DNA of 64,000 nucleotides from Marinibacterium sp050389775 (GCF_050389775.1 NZ_CP177144.1:1612001-1676000), one strand, 5' to 3'; counted from the first letter of the stretch, positions 15,657 to 24,485 are shown. Notes: a model not told the origin generated them from the letters alone. Numbers and translations are program-made.

Positions 15657-18404
15657 TCAGGAGGTCAGCCGCGCCCTCGTGGCCTGCCAGCACGGGGCGA
15701 TCCGGGCCAGATGGGCCCGGATTTCCGCCCGGTTGCCGGTCCGGGCCGCGGTTTCGGCGTGGTTCAGCATCTGGCGGAAATCACTGGCGCCAAAGACCGC
15801 CGCGCTGCCGGCCAGCTTGTGCAGCCGCCCCGCCAGGTCGGGGGCATCGCCGGGCGCCTGGCCCAGCTCGGCGACAAAGCCGTCGGTCTCTTCGAGAAAA
15901 CGCTGCAACAATGCGGCATGGATCTCGGGGCCCAGGCTGTCGCGGGCCTCGGCCATGGGGTCATTGGGGGACGTGTCATCGGGGGGCGTGTTGCCGGGCG
16001 GCCCACCACCAGAGGGCCTGTTATCGGGGGGCGTGTCGTCGGGCGGCCTGCAATCAGAGGGATTGTCATTGGCGGGCGTATCACCCGGTGGCCTGTCACC
16101 GGCAATCTTGCCATCGGCCATCGAATTGTCGGGTGGCGTAGTGTCAGGCGGGGCGACCGGGGTCGGTTCCCTGGCCGGGGCGTCATCGGCCGACCGCGGG
16201 CTGCGCACGATGCACAGAGCCCGGCGCAGGGCATCCAGCGTCAGCGGTTTGCCGAGAAAGGCTTCCATCCCCGCGCTGCGGAATTTCTCCTTGTCCTGCG
16301 GCAGAACATTGGCCGACAGCGCGATGATCGGCGTTTCGGCCGACGGGCCACCGCCCGCGCGGATCAGTCGCGTGGCCTCCAGCCCGTCGAGCTCGGGCAT
16401 GGAAATATCCATGAAAATCAGATCAAAGCGCCGAAGGGCGGCCATGTCGACGCCCTGCCGCCCGTCCGGCGCGCAGGTCACCTTGTGGCCCTCGCGGGTC
16501 AGCATGCTGCGCGCGACCTGCAGGTTGATCTCGTTGTCCTCGACCACCAGCACATCCAGCCCGCCCGGCGCCGAAGGCGGCCGTGGCCGGGTTTCCCGGC
16601 GCGCAGGGGCGGCGGCCGCGCGCACGGGCAGGCGGACCCAAAAGGTGCTGCCGGCATCCGGCACGCTTTCCACGCCGATCTCGCCATCCATCGCCGTGAC
16701 GATCCGCCGGGCGATACCCAGCCCCAGCCCGGCCCCGCCGGCGGCCCGGTCAAAGGACGTGTCGCTGGTGTGGAAATCCTCGAAGATCGTCGTGATCTGG
16801 TCCTCGGCAATGCCCGGGCCGGTGTCGCTGACCCGGAATTCGACCACGCGCCGGGCCGGATCGGGGCCGGGCGGGTCCATCTCGGCCTCGATGGAAACGC
16901 GCCCCAACTCTGTGAACTTGATGGCATTGCCCACAAGGTTCAGCAGGATCTGGTAAATCCGCTGGGCATCGCTTTCGATCCAGTGCTGCGGCGTGCCGAT
17001 CCAGCACCAATCCAGCCGGTTGCCCCGGTTCCCGGCATTGCCGCTTTGCCCATCGACGAGATTTTGCAGCAATTCCGACAGGTTGAGCCGTTCGAGAGAC
17101 AGCTGCACCTTGCCCGCCTCGAAACGTGCGATGTCCAGAACCGAATCCACGTGTTTCAGAAGGATGCGGCCGGATACGTCCATGTTGCGTACGAACTGGC
17201 GCTGTTCGGCATCCAGCCGTGACCCGGACAACAGCGAGAGATTGCCCAGCAACCCGTTGAGCGGCGTTCGGATTTCATGGCTCATCACGGTCAGGAAATC
17301 GGCCTTGGCCTTTTCGCCGGCCAGCGCCCGGTCGCGGGCCTGGACCAGTTCCTTTTCATCGGCCACACGTTTCGAAATGTCGCGAACGAAGGCGACCAGG
17401 ATCTCAGTCTCGCCGTCGAGGGCGGATTGCACGGCCAGTTCGATTGGAAAGATCTCGCCATCCGCGCGCTTGGCGGTCAGCTTGACGCGGCCCTTGCCCA
17501 CGATGCGCCGCTCGCCACCGCGCCGAAGCCGCGCCATGTCGGCGTCATGGGTCGACCGCAAGTGGTCCGGCACGAACAATTCACTGACCTGGTGGCCCTT
17601 TGCCTGGGCGCTGGGACATCGAAAGATCTCTTCGGCAGCGCCGTTGAATTCCAGGATGTGCCCGTTGGAGTCGGCAACGACCACCCCGTCGAGCGAGGTC
17701 GACAGGATCGTGTTCATACGCTGGTTGGCCTGTTCCAGCGCCACGCCGCGCCGGGTTTTCTGGCGGTTGACCAACAGCAGGTGCAGGCTGAGCGCCAACA
17801 GCAGGAACAGCAGCGAAGCCGCGGCGATGCCCAGCTGGCGCAACCGTCGGGCCACCTCGCGGCGTTGAACATCGGCCCGAACGGCGAAATGGGCCAGGCC
17901 GGTCACCGAAAGGGCCCGGGCCTGGGCGCGGGCCGTGGCCGTGGCCGCGGCGATCCGGGGCAGGGCGGCGCGAAGCGCGTCGTCGGGACCGTCGATCAGG
18001 GGCATGATGTCGCGCATGAAGCGGCCGAGTTCGCCGAGCGCCGTGTCGAACTGCGGATCCTTGGTGGCCAGGCCGCGAAACATCGGGGAATCGCGAAAGG
18101 TGGCCAGCCGGCTGAACAGGATGTCATATCGTTCGCGCACGTTGTCCAGATCGGCTTGGCTGCTCTGGTGCCCGGGGTTCAACGTGTTGGCAAAGGACAG
18201 GAATTCGATTTCGACCTGGGTCAGCGTCCATTGCACATTGTCCGCCTCGGCCGATTGCAACTGGCTGATGTCGTCCAGAACCCGCCGGCTGTAGAGGATC
18301 GACAGCGACGTCACGACGACCAGAACGCCCAGCACGAACCAGCCCAGCACGGGTGGCCCGCCGCGATTGGCGGCCGTGCGCATGGCGGGAGCGGCGCCTG
18401 TCAT
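15657..18404 (-). CDS. Hybrid sensor histidine kinase with PAS, REC and Hpt domains
   Basis: A 915-residue membrane-bound hybrid kinase. Order: membrane helix (about 19-37), a helical periplasmic sensor, second membrane helix (about 191-213), PAS domain (about 225-345), dimerisation box SHEIRTPLNG with His376, HATPase (NLVGNAIKFTE; DTGPGIAEDQI; GAGLGLGIARRIV), receiver domain with DISMPELDG and phospho-acceptor Asp666, a Pro/Asp/Asn-rich repetitive linker (about 750-818), and an Hpt domain with RLHKLAGSA and His862. The layout resembles ArcB/BarA-type relays. Its partner is plausibly the divergent LuxR-type regulator at 18986. It follows a small exported-protein gene by 12 bases. Confidence 0.93.
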   Translation of the reverse strand: MTGAAPAMRTAANRGGPPVLGWFVLGVLVVVTSLSILYSRRVLDDISQLQSAEADNVQWTLTQVEIEFLSFANTLNPGHQSSQADLDNVRERYDILFSRLATFRDSPMFRGLATKDPQFDTALGELGRFMRDIMPLIDGPDDALRAALPRIAAATATARAQARALSVTGLAHFAVRADVQRREVARRLRQLGIAAASLLFLLLALSLHLLLVNRQKTRRGVALEQANQRMNTILSTSLDGVVVADSNGHILEFNGAAEEIFRCPSAQAKGHQVSELFVPDHLRSTHDADMARLRRGGERRIVGKGRVKLTAKRADGEIFPIELAVQSALDGETEILVAFVRDISKRVADEKELVQARDRALAGEKAKADFLTVMSHEIRTPLNGLLGNLSLLSGSRLDAEQRQFVRNMDVSGRILLKHVDSVLDIARFEAGKVQLSLERLNLSELLQNLVDGQSGNAGNRGNRLDWCWIGTPQHWIESDAQRIYQILLNLVGNAIKFTELGRVSIEAEMDPPGPDPARRVVEFRVSDTGPGIAEDQITTIFEDFHTSDTSFDRAAGGAGLGLGIARRIVTAMDGEIGVESVPDAGSTFWVRLPVRAAAAPARRETRPRPPSAPGGLDVLVVEDNEINLQVARSMLTREGHKVTCAPDGRQGVDMAALRRFDLIFMDISMPELDGLEATRLIRAGGGPSAETPIIALSANVLPQDKEKFRSAGMEAFLGKPLTLDALRRALCIVRSPRSADDAPAREPTPVAPPDTTPPDNSMADGKIAGDRPPGDTPANDNPSDCRPPDDTPPDNRPSGGGPPGNTPPDDTSPNDPMAEARDSLGPEIHAALLQRFLEETDGFVAELGQAPGDAPDLAGRLHKLAGSAAVFGASDFRQMLNHAETAARTGNRAEIRAHLARIAPCWQATRARLTS
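15955..16145. repeat. Degenerate 45-base repeats inside the sensor kinase gene
   Basis: The DNA of the REC-Hpt linker is repetitive: ATCGGGGGGCGTGT recurs at about 15978 and 16023, a 45-base (15-codon) period, with more diverged units to 16140. On the minus strand it encodes a low-complexity run of PPDDTPPDN/PPGNTPPDD-like units. Because the period is a multiple of three, copy-number change would keep the frame and only alter linker length. Confidence 0.7.
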
Positions 18405-18416
18405 CCCCGGCCGCGC

Positions 18417-18752
18417 TCAGCTTGGCATGATGGATCCGTGCGCGGCTGGTCGATCCGGCCTGTTGTGCCGGGCCATTGTCAGGGGCTGTTCCGAGAGGGG
18501 CGCACGCCTTGATGTTTTCTTATCAATCCAGCGGAAGGTCGAAACCCGAACTTCGCACCCCGGCGAGCGCCGCGGCAAATCCAGATCGTACCGTGCCCCA
18601 TCCCCCATGACGGAAGCGAATGAATCGCCAGACACAGTCAACAGAACCTGCCATGTCGGCGCGCGCAACGACTCCGAAGCCGAAGCCTCGGTCGTGAGTG
18701 GTAGCAAAAGCGCGGCAGCCAACCCGAAAATGATCCTGCGGATGCTGAACAT
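18417..18752 (-). CDS. Small exported protein upstream of the sensor kinase
   Basis: A 111-residue product with a clear signal peptide (MFSIRRIIFGLAAALLLPLT, cleavage likely after the following TEASA). The mature start, WQVLLTVSGD...GDGARYDLDL, resembles the beginning of small secreted molybdopterin-binding-like (sulfite-oxidase-fold) proteins often found next to sensor kinases in Rhodobacteraceae. That family normally runs to about 150-170 residues, whereas here the sequence after RVSTFRWID looks unrelated and ends early, so the gene may be truncated or frameshifted. GAGAGGGG precedes the ATG. It ends 12 bases before the kinase start and is probably cotranscribed. Confidence 0.5.
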   Translation of the reverse strand: MFSIRRIIFGLAAALLLPLTTEASASESLRAPTWQVLLTVSGDSFASVMGDGARYDLDLPRRSPGCEVRVSTFRWIDKKTSRRAPLSEQPLTMARHNRPDRPAAHGSIMPS

Positions 18753-18985
18753 TTCTGGCGGTCCCCTCTCGGTAGGTAATGGATAGCCCGAAACCCGCCC
18801 GCGGATAATTCGGGCATAGGGATAAGGCGCTATCCGAAAGGGTAGGGTGCATCGGTTAAGAATGGTTTGACGGGCACAATGTCAAGCGAGGGAAGCCCGA
18901 AAAATTCTTCGTATCTGGGGGGATGCGCGTTTGCTTGTGGTTAACTTCCTGGTGTCAGGATCGGCATCGACTATGGCTTGCCACA

Positions 18986-19615
18986 ATGAAAGGGCCCGGC
19001 GTGAAAATCCTGATTGCCGACGACCACGATCTGGTCCGGGACACGCTTGTCGCCTTTGTCGAAGCATCTGGCGAGATCCGGACGAGCACTGCGCCGGACC
19101 TTGAAACTGCTTGTGCGCTGGTCACCAGCGACGGGCCCTTCGACCTGGTCCTTCTGGATCTGAACATGCCCGGGATGAACGGGCTGGACGGGCTGGAACG
19201 GGCGCTGGAACTCGATGGTTCGCCCCGTGTGGCGTTGATTTCGGGCCAGGCGTCGCGCGAGATTGCCGAACGGGCGCTGGATTGCGGGGCGGCGGGGTTC
19301 GTGCCCAAGACCCTACCGGCGAAATCCCTGGTCAATGCGATCAAGTTCATGGCGATGGGCGAGAAATACGCACCGGTCGATTTCATGACCGCCGAGCCAG
19401 ACAGCCGCCAGCATCCCATGGCCGCGTCGCTCACCGATCGCGAAATGCAGGTGCTGCGGGGACTGACCGAGGGCAAGTCGAACAAGGAAATCGCCCGCGA
19501 TCTCGACCTGTCTGAGCCCACGGTCAAGCTGCATGTCAAGACGCTCTACCGCAAGGTCGGTGCGGCCAATCGGACCCAGGCAGCCTTGCTGGCCCGCGAG
19601 GCTGGCCTGTTCTGA
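18986..19615 (+). CDS. LuxR/NarL-family response regulator
   Basis: A two-domain regulator of about 209 residues. The receiver domain shows ILIADDHDLVRD (acidic pair), the phospho-acceptor Asp58 in LLDLNMPGMNG, ALISGQ and VPKTLPAKSL (conserved Lys). The C-terminal LuxR-type helix-turn-helix is SLTDREMQVLRGLTEGKSNKEIARDLDLSEPTVKLHVKTLYRKVG. A GTG five codons in (19001), preceded by AAAGGG, is an equally good start. It is divergent from the small exported protein and the hybrid kinase, the arrangement expected for a cognate phosphorelay output. Regulated genes are unknown. Confidence 0.92.
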   Translation: MKGPGVKILIADDHDLVRDTLVAFVEASGEIRTSTAPDLETACALVTSDGPFDLVLLDLNMPGMNGLDGLERALELDGSPRVALISGQASREIAERALDCGAAGFVPKTLPAKSLVNAIKFMAMGEKYAPVDFMTAEPDSRQHPMAASLTDREMQVLRGLTEGKSNKEIARDLDLSEPTVKLHVKTLYRKVGAANRTQAALLAREAGLF

Positions 19616-19743
19616 TGCCGGATAAAGGGACGCAACAAGAAGGGGTTGCGGACAGGAAGAAGGAGACGACACGCGACTGATTGACGTACCTCAGAAACCG
19701 CGCCACGCTGGATGCCCTGGCTATGGGGGCTTTGGACAGGCGC

Positions 19744-20772
19744 ATGGGAAAACCGACGGTCCATGACATTGCACGCGAAGCGGGGGTCAGCCTGGCCACT
19801 GTCGACCGGGTATTGAACGCGCGGCCCGGCGTGCGCGCGCAAACCGTTGCGCGGGTGCGCGAAGCGGTCGAACGCTTGGGTTACGTCCGCGATACCTATG
19901 CCGCCAACTTGGCCCGGCAGAAGCAATACCGCTTCGCCTTTGTCCTGCCCGAAGGGCCGAACCAGTTCCTGGACACGTTCCGAACCGCCCTTGGCGAGGC
20001 AACCCAGGCCCAGGCGGCCGACAGGCTGACCGCCCGCGTGCTGACGGCCCCGGCCCATGACCCGCATGCGGTGGTCCGGCTGCTGAACGATCTGCCGACG
20101 GGACGGTTGGACGGTGTGGCAATCATGACCCCGGAAACACCGCAGGTGCGCGACGCCGTGTCCCGTCTGAAATCCGCCGGCCTGCCCATCGTGGCCCTGG
20201 TCTCCGACCTGCCCAATAGCGAGCGCGATCATTTCGTCGGGATCAACAGCTACCAGGCCGGGCGCACTGCCGGGTTGTTGATGGGACGGTTCATCCGGGA
20301 GGTAACGGGCGCCGTCCTGGTCGTGACCCAATCGATGCAGGCCCGCGATTCCATCGAACGTCGGCTGGGATTCGACCATGTCATGGGCGAGCAATTCAAC
20401 GGCCTGTCCATCCTGCCATCGGTCGAGACTCACGGCGATCCGGTGCGGATGGCCAGGATCCTGGCGCAAGCCTTCCGGGCCAATCCCGGCATTCGCGGTG
20501 TCTATTCCATGGGGCCGGGCAACGCTGCCTTGCTGGATGCCTTGCGCCCGACGGGACGGTTGGGCGAATTGGCCGTGGTGGCGCATGAGTTGACGCCAAC
20601 CACCCGGCAAGCCCTGATCGATCGCGAGATCGACGCCGTCATCAACCAGAACGTCGGCCACCTGGTCCGCAGCGCTCTTCGAGTGCTGCGCGCCAAATGC
20701 GACGGAGCCGAGATCTTTGCGGCCCAGGAGCGCATCCGCATCGACATCGTGCTGCGGGAAAACCTGCCCTGA
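19744..20772 (+). CDS. LacI-family transcriptional regulator
   Basis: A 342-residue repressor. The N-terminus TVHDIAREAGVSLATVDRVLNARPGV is the LacI helix-turn-helix plus hinge lead-in, and the remainder is a periplasmic-binding-protein-like sensor domain (DGVAIMTPETPQVRDAV, FVGINSYQAGRTAGLLMG, GVYSMGPGNAALL). The ATG at 19744 was chosen because it directly precedes the conserved region; earlier in-frame starts at 19681 (TTG) and 19723 (ATG) remain possible. It lies 254 bases upstream of a sugar or polyol ABC importer operon and probably controls it through the palindrome cluster at 20908-20951. Confidence 0.9.
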   Translation: MGKPTVHDIAREAGVSLATVDRVLNARPGVRAQTVARVREAVERLGYVRDTYAANLARQKQYRFAFVLPEGPNQFLDTFRTALGEATQAQAADRLTARVLTAPAHDPHAVVRLLNDLPTGRLDGVAIMTPETPQVRDAVSRLKSAGLPIVALVSDLPNSERDHFVGINSYQAGRTAGLLMGRFIREVTGAVLVVTQSMQARDSIERRLGFDHVMGEQFNGLSILPSVETHGDPVRMARILAQAFRANPGIRGVYSMGPGNAALLDALRPTGRLGELAVVAHELTPTTRQALIDREIDAVINQNVGHLVRSALRVLRAKCDGAEIFAAQERIRIDIVLRENLP

Positions 20773-20907
20773 TCCGACCGCGATTCGCGGCGTGTCCCGG
20801 ACGATTTGGCCGACCTTGTCCTCGGCAGGGGCGGTGGCGGGCACCTTTCGCCGCGGGCGTTAACACTTCGAAAATCAAGACCTTCTGAGACGTAAAATGT
20901 CTATGAT

Positions 20908-20951
20908 GTACGCACCTCAAGAATTATCTTTACGTGAGGTGCGTACCTCAC
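20908..20951. promoter_or_regulatory. Cluster of ACCTCA half-sites, candidate operator
   Basis: GTACGCACCTCA (20908-20919) is a perfect inverted copy of TGAGGTGCGTAC (20935-20946). The right part also forms GTGAGGT-GCGT-ACCTCAC (20934-20951). Three alternating half-sites can thus bind one or two dimers, or form a strong hairpin. It sits 76 bases before the binding-protein ATG in locally AT-rich DNA, fitting an operator for the upstream LacI-type regulator. The regulator match is inference. Confidence 0.6.
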
Positions 20952-21026
20952 ATACGCTTTTTGCAGATCCGCCGCTTGCCGATCGGGGAGGACGATCAGG
21001 CGGATCGGCAACAGGGAGGAAGGGAA

Positions 21027-22367
21027 ATGACTGGATTCGGAACACGGGCCGGCACCGGCCCCAGGCTTCTGGCCGCCACTGCCATCTCTGCCGCGGGCGT
21101 CGTGGCAACGGCTGCGGCGGCCGAGGATCTGACGCTGTGCTGGGCGGCCTGGGATCCCGCCAATGCGCTGGTCGAATTGTCGAAGGATTTCGAGGCCCAG
21201 TCCGGCCACAGCATGAATTTCGAATTCGTGCCCTGGCCCAACTTTGCCGACCGTATGCTGAACGAGCTGAATTCCGGCGGCAAGCTGTGCGACCTGCTGA
21301 TCGGCGACAGCCAGTGGATCGGCGGCGGGGCGGAGAACGGCCATTACGTCAAGCTGAACGAGTTCTTCGATGCCGAGGGCATCAGCATGGACGATTTCGC
21401 CCCGGCGACGGTCTTTGCCTATTCGACCTGGCCCAAGGGTGAGCCGAATTACTACGCCCTGCCGGCCATGGGTGATGCCAACGGCTGGTTCTATCGCAAG
21501 GATTGGTTCGACGATCCGGCGATCCAGGCGGCCTATACAGAGGCGACGGGGGCGGAGCTGGGTGTGCCGGAAAGCCAGGACGAGCTGTTGCAGATCGCGC
21601 AGTTCTTCCAGGGCCGCGAGATCGACGGTCAGACCCGCTATGGGGCGTCGATCTTTACCGAGCGCGGCTCGGAAGGCATCACGATGGGCGCGACCGGGGC
21701 GCTGTACACCTGGGGGTTCAAGTATGAGAACGCGCCGGGCAGCTATGACATGCAGGGCGCGGTCAATTCGGCCGATGCGGTGGAAGCTCTTGAATTCTAC
21801 AAGGAACTTTACAAGACCGCGACGCCGCCGGGCTATACCGACAGCTACATGGAACAATCGCTGGATGCCTTCAAGTCGGGGCAGGTGGCGATGGCGATGA
21901 ACTGGTTTGCCTTCTTCCCGGGGCTCTATGCCGACCCGGACGTGGGCGGCGACAAGATCGGGTTCTTCGTCAACCCGCCGCAGAAGGTTGCGGCCTCGAC
22001 GCTCGGCGGCCAGGGGATTTCGGTGGTGTCCTATTCCGACAAGCAGGACGCGGCGCTGGAATACATCAAGTGGTTCGCGCAGCCCGAGGTCCAGCAGAAA
22101 TGGTGGGATCTGGGCGGGTATTCCTGCCATGTGGATGTGCTGAACGCGCCGGGCTTCAAGGACAGCGCGCCCTTTGCGCCGGATTTCCTGCAGGCGATGG
22201 ATGCGGTGCAGGATTTCTGGCAGGAGCCGGCCTATGCCGAGCTGTTGCTGGCGATGCAGAAGCGGCTGCATGACTACATCGTGGCCGACCAGGGCACGGC
22301 GCAGGAGGCGCTCGACAAGCTGATCGAGGATTGGACCGAGGTCTTCGAGGACGAAGGCAAGCTCTGA
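21027..22367 (+). CDS. ABC transporter sugar/polyol-binding protein (SBP family 1)
   Basis: Periplasmic binding protein of 446 residues with an unusually long leader: hydrophobic AATAISAAGVVATAAAAE (about residues 16-33), cleavage likely after the alanine run. The mature part starts EDLTLCWAAWDPANALVELS and shows the MalE-like pattern of family 1 (DLLIGDSQWIGGGAENGHYVKL, ALPAMGDANGWFYRKDWFD, GQGISVVSYSDKQDAALEYIKWF). GGGAGGAAGGG precedes the ATG. It heads an operon with MalF/MalG-type permeases, two ATPases and a dihydroxyacetone kinase, suggesting a polyol or ketose ligand. Confidence 0.92.
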   Translation: MTGFGTRAGTGPRLLAATAISAAGVVATAAAAEDLTLCWAAWDPANALVELSKDFEAQSGHSMNFEFVPWPNFADRMLNELNSGGKLCDLLIGDSQWIGGGAENGHYVKLNEFFDAEGISMDDFAPATVFAYSTWPKGEPNYYALPAMGDANGWFYRKDWFDDPAIQAAYTEATGAELGVPESQDELLQIAQFFQGREIDGQTRYGASIFTERGSEGITMGATGALYTWGFKYENAPGSYDMQGAVNSADAVEALEFYKELYKTATPPGYTDSYMEQSLDAFKSGQVAMAMNWFAFFPGLYADPDVGGDKIGFFVNPPQKVAASTLGGQGISVVSYSDKQDAALEYIKWFAQPEVQQKWWDLGGYSCHVDVLNAPGFKDSAPFAPDFLQAMDAVQDFWQEPAYAELLLAMQKRLHDYIVADQGTAQEALDKLIEDWTEVFEDEGKL

Positions 22368-22387
22368 CCCCCGAACGGCGGGGCAAG

Positions 22388-22417
22388 CCCCGCCCTACGC
22401 AACGTTGTAGGGCGGGG
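22388..22417. repeat. REP-like GC-rich hairpin
   Basis: CCCCGCCCTAC (22388-22398) and GTAGGGCGGGG (22407-22417) form a perfect 11-base stem around GCAACGTT, flanked by GGCGGGG and CCCCGCC words. The GTAGGGCGGGG...CCCCGCC pattern resembles a dispersed intergenic repeat of Rhodobacteraceae. Its place between binding-protein and permease genes suggests an mRNA 3' stabiliser that raises the binding-protein level. No T-run follows. Confidence 0.6.
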
Positions 22418-22454
22418 GTCACCCCGCCGCCCCTTCCGACCAGAGGCATGTCCC

Positions 22455-23399
22455 TTGACCGATAGTCCCATGACCCGCGTGGCCCGGGCGACGCCGCCGC
22501 AGATGGCCCGCCAGATCCGTGGCCTGAGCGACCGGGCGATTGCTTGGATCTTCGTGGCGCCGACGATCTTCCTGTTGCTGGCAGTGAACATCTTTCCGCT
22601 GATCTGGACGATCCGGCTGAGCTTTACCGATTTCAAGGCCAACCGGAACCGGCCCGTCGAATGGATCGGCACGCGGAACTACGAGCGCATCCTGAGCGAC
22701 AGCGACATCTGGCTGACCATGCAGGCCACGGCGCATTTTCTGTTCTGGACGATTGTCTTCCAGGTGCTGATCGGCTTTGTCCTGGCCTGGCTGATCAACC
22801 GCAAGTTCAGGGGCAACGACCTGTGGACGACGATCATCGTGCTGCCGATGATGTTGTCGCCGGCGGTGGTCGGCAACTTCTGGACCTTCCTCTACCAGCC
22901 GCAGATCGGGCTGTTCAACTACGTCATATCCTTCTTCACCGGGGTCGACCCCAGCTCGTTCCAGATGATCGGCGACGTCAACCTGGCGCCCTGGGCGATT
23001 GTCATCGTCGATACCTGGATGTGGACGCCCTTTGTCATGCTGATCTGCCTGGCCGGGCTGCGGTCCATCCCCGATTACATCTACGAGGCGGCCGAGATCG
23101 ACCGGGCATCGAAATGGCGCCAGTTCTGGACGATCACGGTGCCGATGGTGCTGCCCTTCCTGATGCTGGCCGTGCTGTTCCGGGGGATCGAGAATTTCAA
23201 GATGTTCGACCTGGTCGTGCAACTGACCGGCGGCGGGCCGGGATCGGTGACCGAGCTGACGTCGATCAACCTCAAGCGGGAAGCCTTCGAGAAATGGCGC
23301 ACGGGCTATGCCTCGGCCTATGCGATCATTCTCTTCGTGACGGTGTTCGGCCTGGCGTCGATCTACGTGAAGGCGCTCAACAAGGTGAAGGAGCGCTGA
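22455..23399 (+). CDS. ABC transporter permease, MalF type
   Basis: Sugar-type permease of about 314 residues. First helix AIAWIFVAPTIFLLLAVNIFPLIW, then the usual six-helix core with the EAA loop YIYEAAEIDRASKWRQFWTITVPMVLPFL near residues 212-240. A TTG start at 22455 with AGAGG 8 bases upstream is chosen; an ATG at 22470 in the same frame is possible. Partner of the MalG-type permease 147 bases downstream, from which it is separated by a large hairpin. Confidence 0.9.
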   Translation: MTDSPMTRVARATPPQMARQIRGLSDRAIAWIFVAPTIFLLLAVNIFPLIWTIRLSFTDFKANRNRPVEWIGTRNYERILSDSDIWLTMQATAHFLFWTIVFQVLIGFVLAWLINRKFRGNDLWTTIIVLPMMLSPAVVGNFWTFLYQPQIGLFNYVISFFTGVDPSSFQMIGDVNLAPWAIVIVDTWMWTPFVMLICLAGLRSIPDYIYEAAEIDRASKWRQFWTITVPMVLPFLMLAVLFRGIENFKMFDLVVQLTGGGPGSVTELTSINLKREAFEKWRTGYASAYAIILFVTVFGLASIYVKALNKVKER

Positions 23400-23418
23400 G
23401 ATGGCGGATCGTGGTGTC

Positions 23419-23497
23419 GGGTATTTTTACCAAGAAGAAGACAGGGCGCGGCGCCCTCGAATGCGCGGGTCCTGTCTTCTTCTTGGCCCAAATACCC
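23419..23497. terminator. Long hairpin between the two permease genes
   Basis: CCAAGAAGAAGACAGG (23430-23445) pairs perfectly with CCTGTCTTCTTCTTGG (23471-23486), and the flanking GGGTATTT and AAATACCC extend the stem over 23419-23497 with a small internal mismatch. This is the bidirectional terminator-like element seen in Rhodobacteraceae; a second one is at 28886-28949. Lying inside an operon, it probably gives partial termination or attenuation. Confidence 0.7.
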
Positions 23498-23546
23498 CTG
23501 CCGAAGGCACCGTCCGCAAGGACGGTCCACCGCGGGAGGCGGGCCA

Positions 23547-24485
23547 ATGAGCGCATGGTCGATCACCGAGCCGACACCCCGGCAGAAATGGGTGGCCGGA
23601 ACCCTTGTGGTCCTTTACGCGGTGATCACGATCATCCCGCTGATCTGGATCGTTGCCACCGGGTTCAAGTCGCCGGCCGACGCGATATCCTATCCGCCGA
23701 AGGTGCTGTTCGATCCGACGCTGGAGGGATATGTCAATCTCTTCACCACGCGCACGCGGCAGACCCAGGAATACCTGGAGGCCAACCCGCCGCAGACCTG
23801 GTACGAGGAGATCGTCCGGCAATACGACATGGTCATCGCCGGGCCGTCGCGCTACGGCGAAAGGTTCGTGAACTCGATCATCATCGGCTTCGGCTCGACC
23901 TTCCTGTCGGTCTTCCTGGGCACCCTGGCGGCCTATGCCTTCAGCCGGTTCAAGGTGCCGCTGAAGGACGACCTGCTGTTCTTCATCCTCAGTACGCGGA
24001 TGATGCCGCCGATCGCCGTGGCGATTCCGATCTTCCTGATGTTCCGCACGCTCGGCCTGTCGGACACCCACCTGGGTATGATCCTGCTCTACACGGCGGT
24101 CAATATCTCGCTGGCGGTCTGGCTGCTGAAGGGCTTCATGGACGAGATCCCGCGCGAATACGAGGAAGCGGCCCTGATCGACGGCTACACGCGGTTCCAG
24201 GCATTCCGCAAGGTTGTCTTGCCCCAGGCCACGACGGGCATCGTGGCCACGGCCATCTTCTGCCTGATCTTCGCCTGGAACGAATATGCCTTTGCCGTGC
24301 TGCTGACCTCGGGCACTGCCCAGACCGCGCCGCCCTTCATCCCGACGATCATCGGCGTGGGCGGCCAGGACTGGCCCGCCGTGGCCGCCGGAGCCACGCT
24401 GTTCCTGCTGCCGGTGCTGGTCTTCACCGTCTTCCTGCGCAAGCACCTGTTGCGGGGAATCACCTTTGGCGCGGTGCGGAAATGA
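23547..24485 (+). CDS. ABC transporter permease, MalG type
   Basis: A 312-residue permease with N-terminal helix WVAGTLVVLYAVITIIPLIWIVATGFK and EAA loop YEEAALIDGYTRFQAFRKVVLPQA (about residues 211-235). A 45-residue stretch (ANPPQTWYEEIVRQYD to SRYGERF) expands the first periplasmic loop relative to MalG. The C-terminus LLRGITFGAVRK is standard for the family. GGGAGG lies 6-11 bases before the ATG. Works with the 22455 permease and the two ATPases further down. Confidence 0.92.
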   Translation: MSAWSITEPTPRQKWVAGTLVVLYAVITIIPLIWIVATGFKSPADAISYPPKVLFDPTLEGYVNLFTTRTRQTQEYLEANPPQTWYEEIVRQYDMVIAGPSRYGERFVNSIIIGFGSTFLSVFLGTLAAYAFSRFKVPLKDDLLFFILSTRMMPPIAVAIPIFLMFRTLGLSDTHLGMILLYTAVNISLAVWLLKGFMDEIPREYEEAALIDGYTRFQAFRKVVLPQATTGIVATAIFCLIFAWNEYAFAVLLTSGTAQTAPPFIPTIIGVGGQDWPAVAAGATLFLLPVLVFTVFLRKHLLRGITFGAVRK

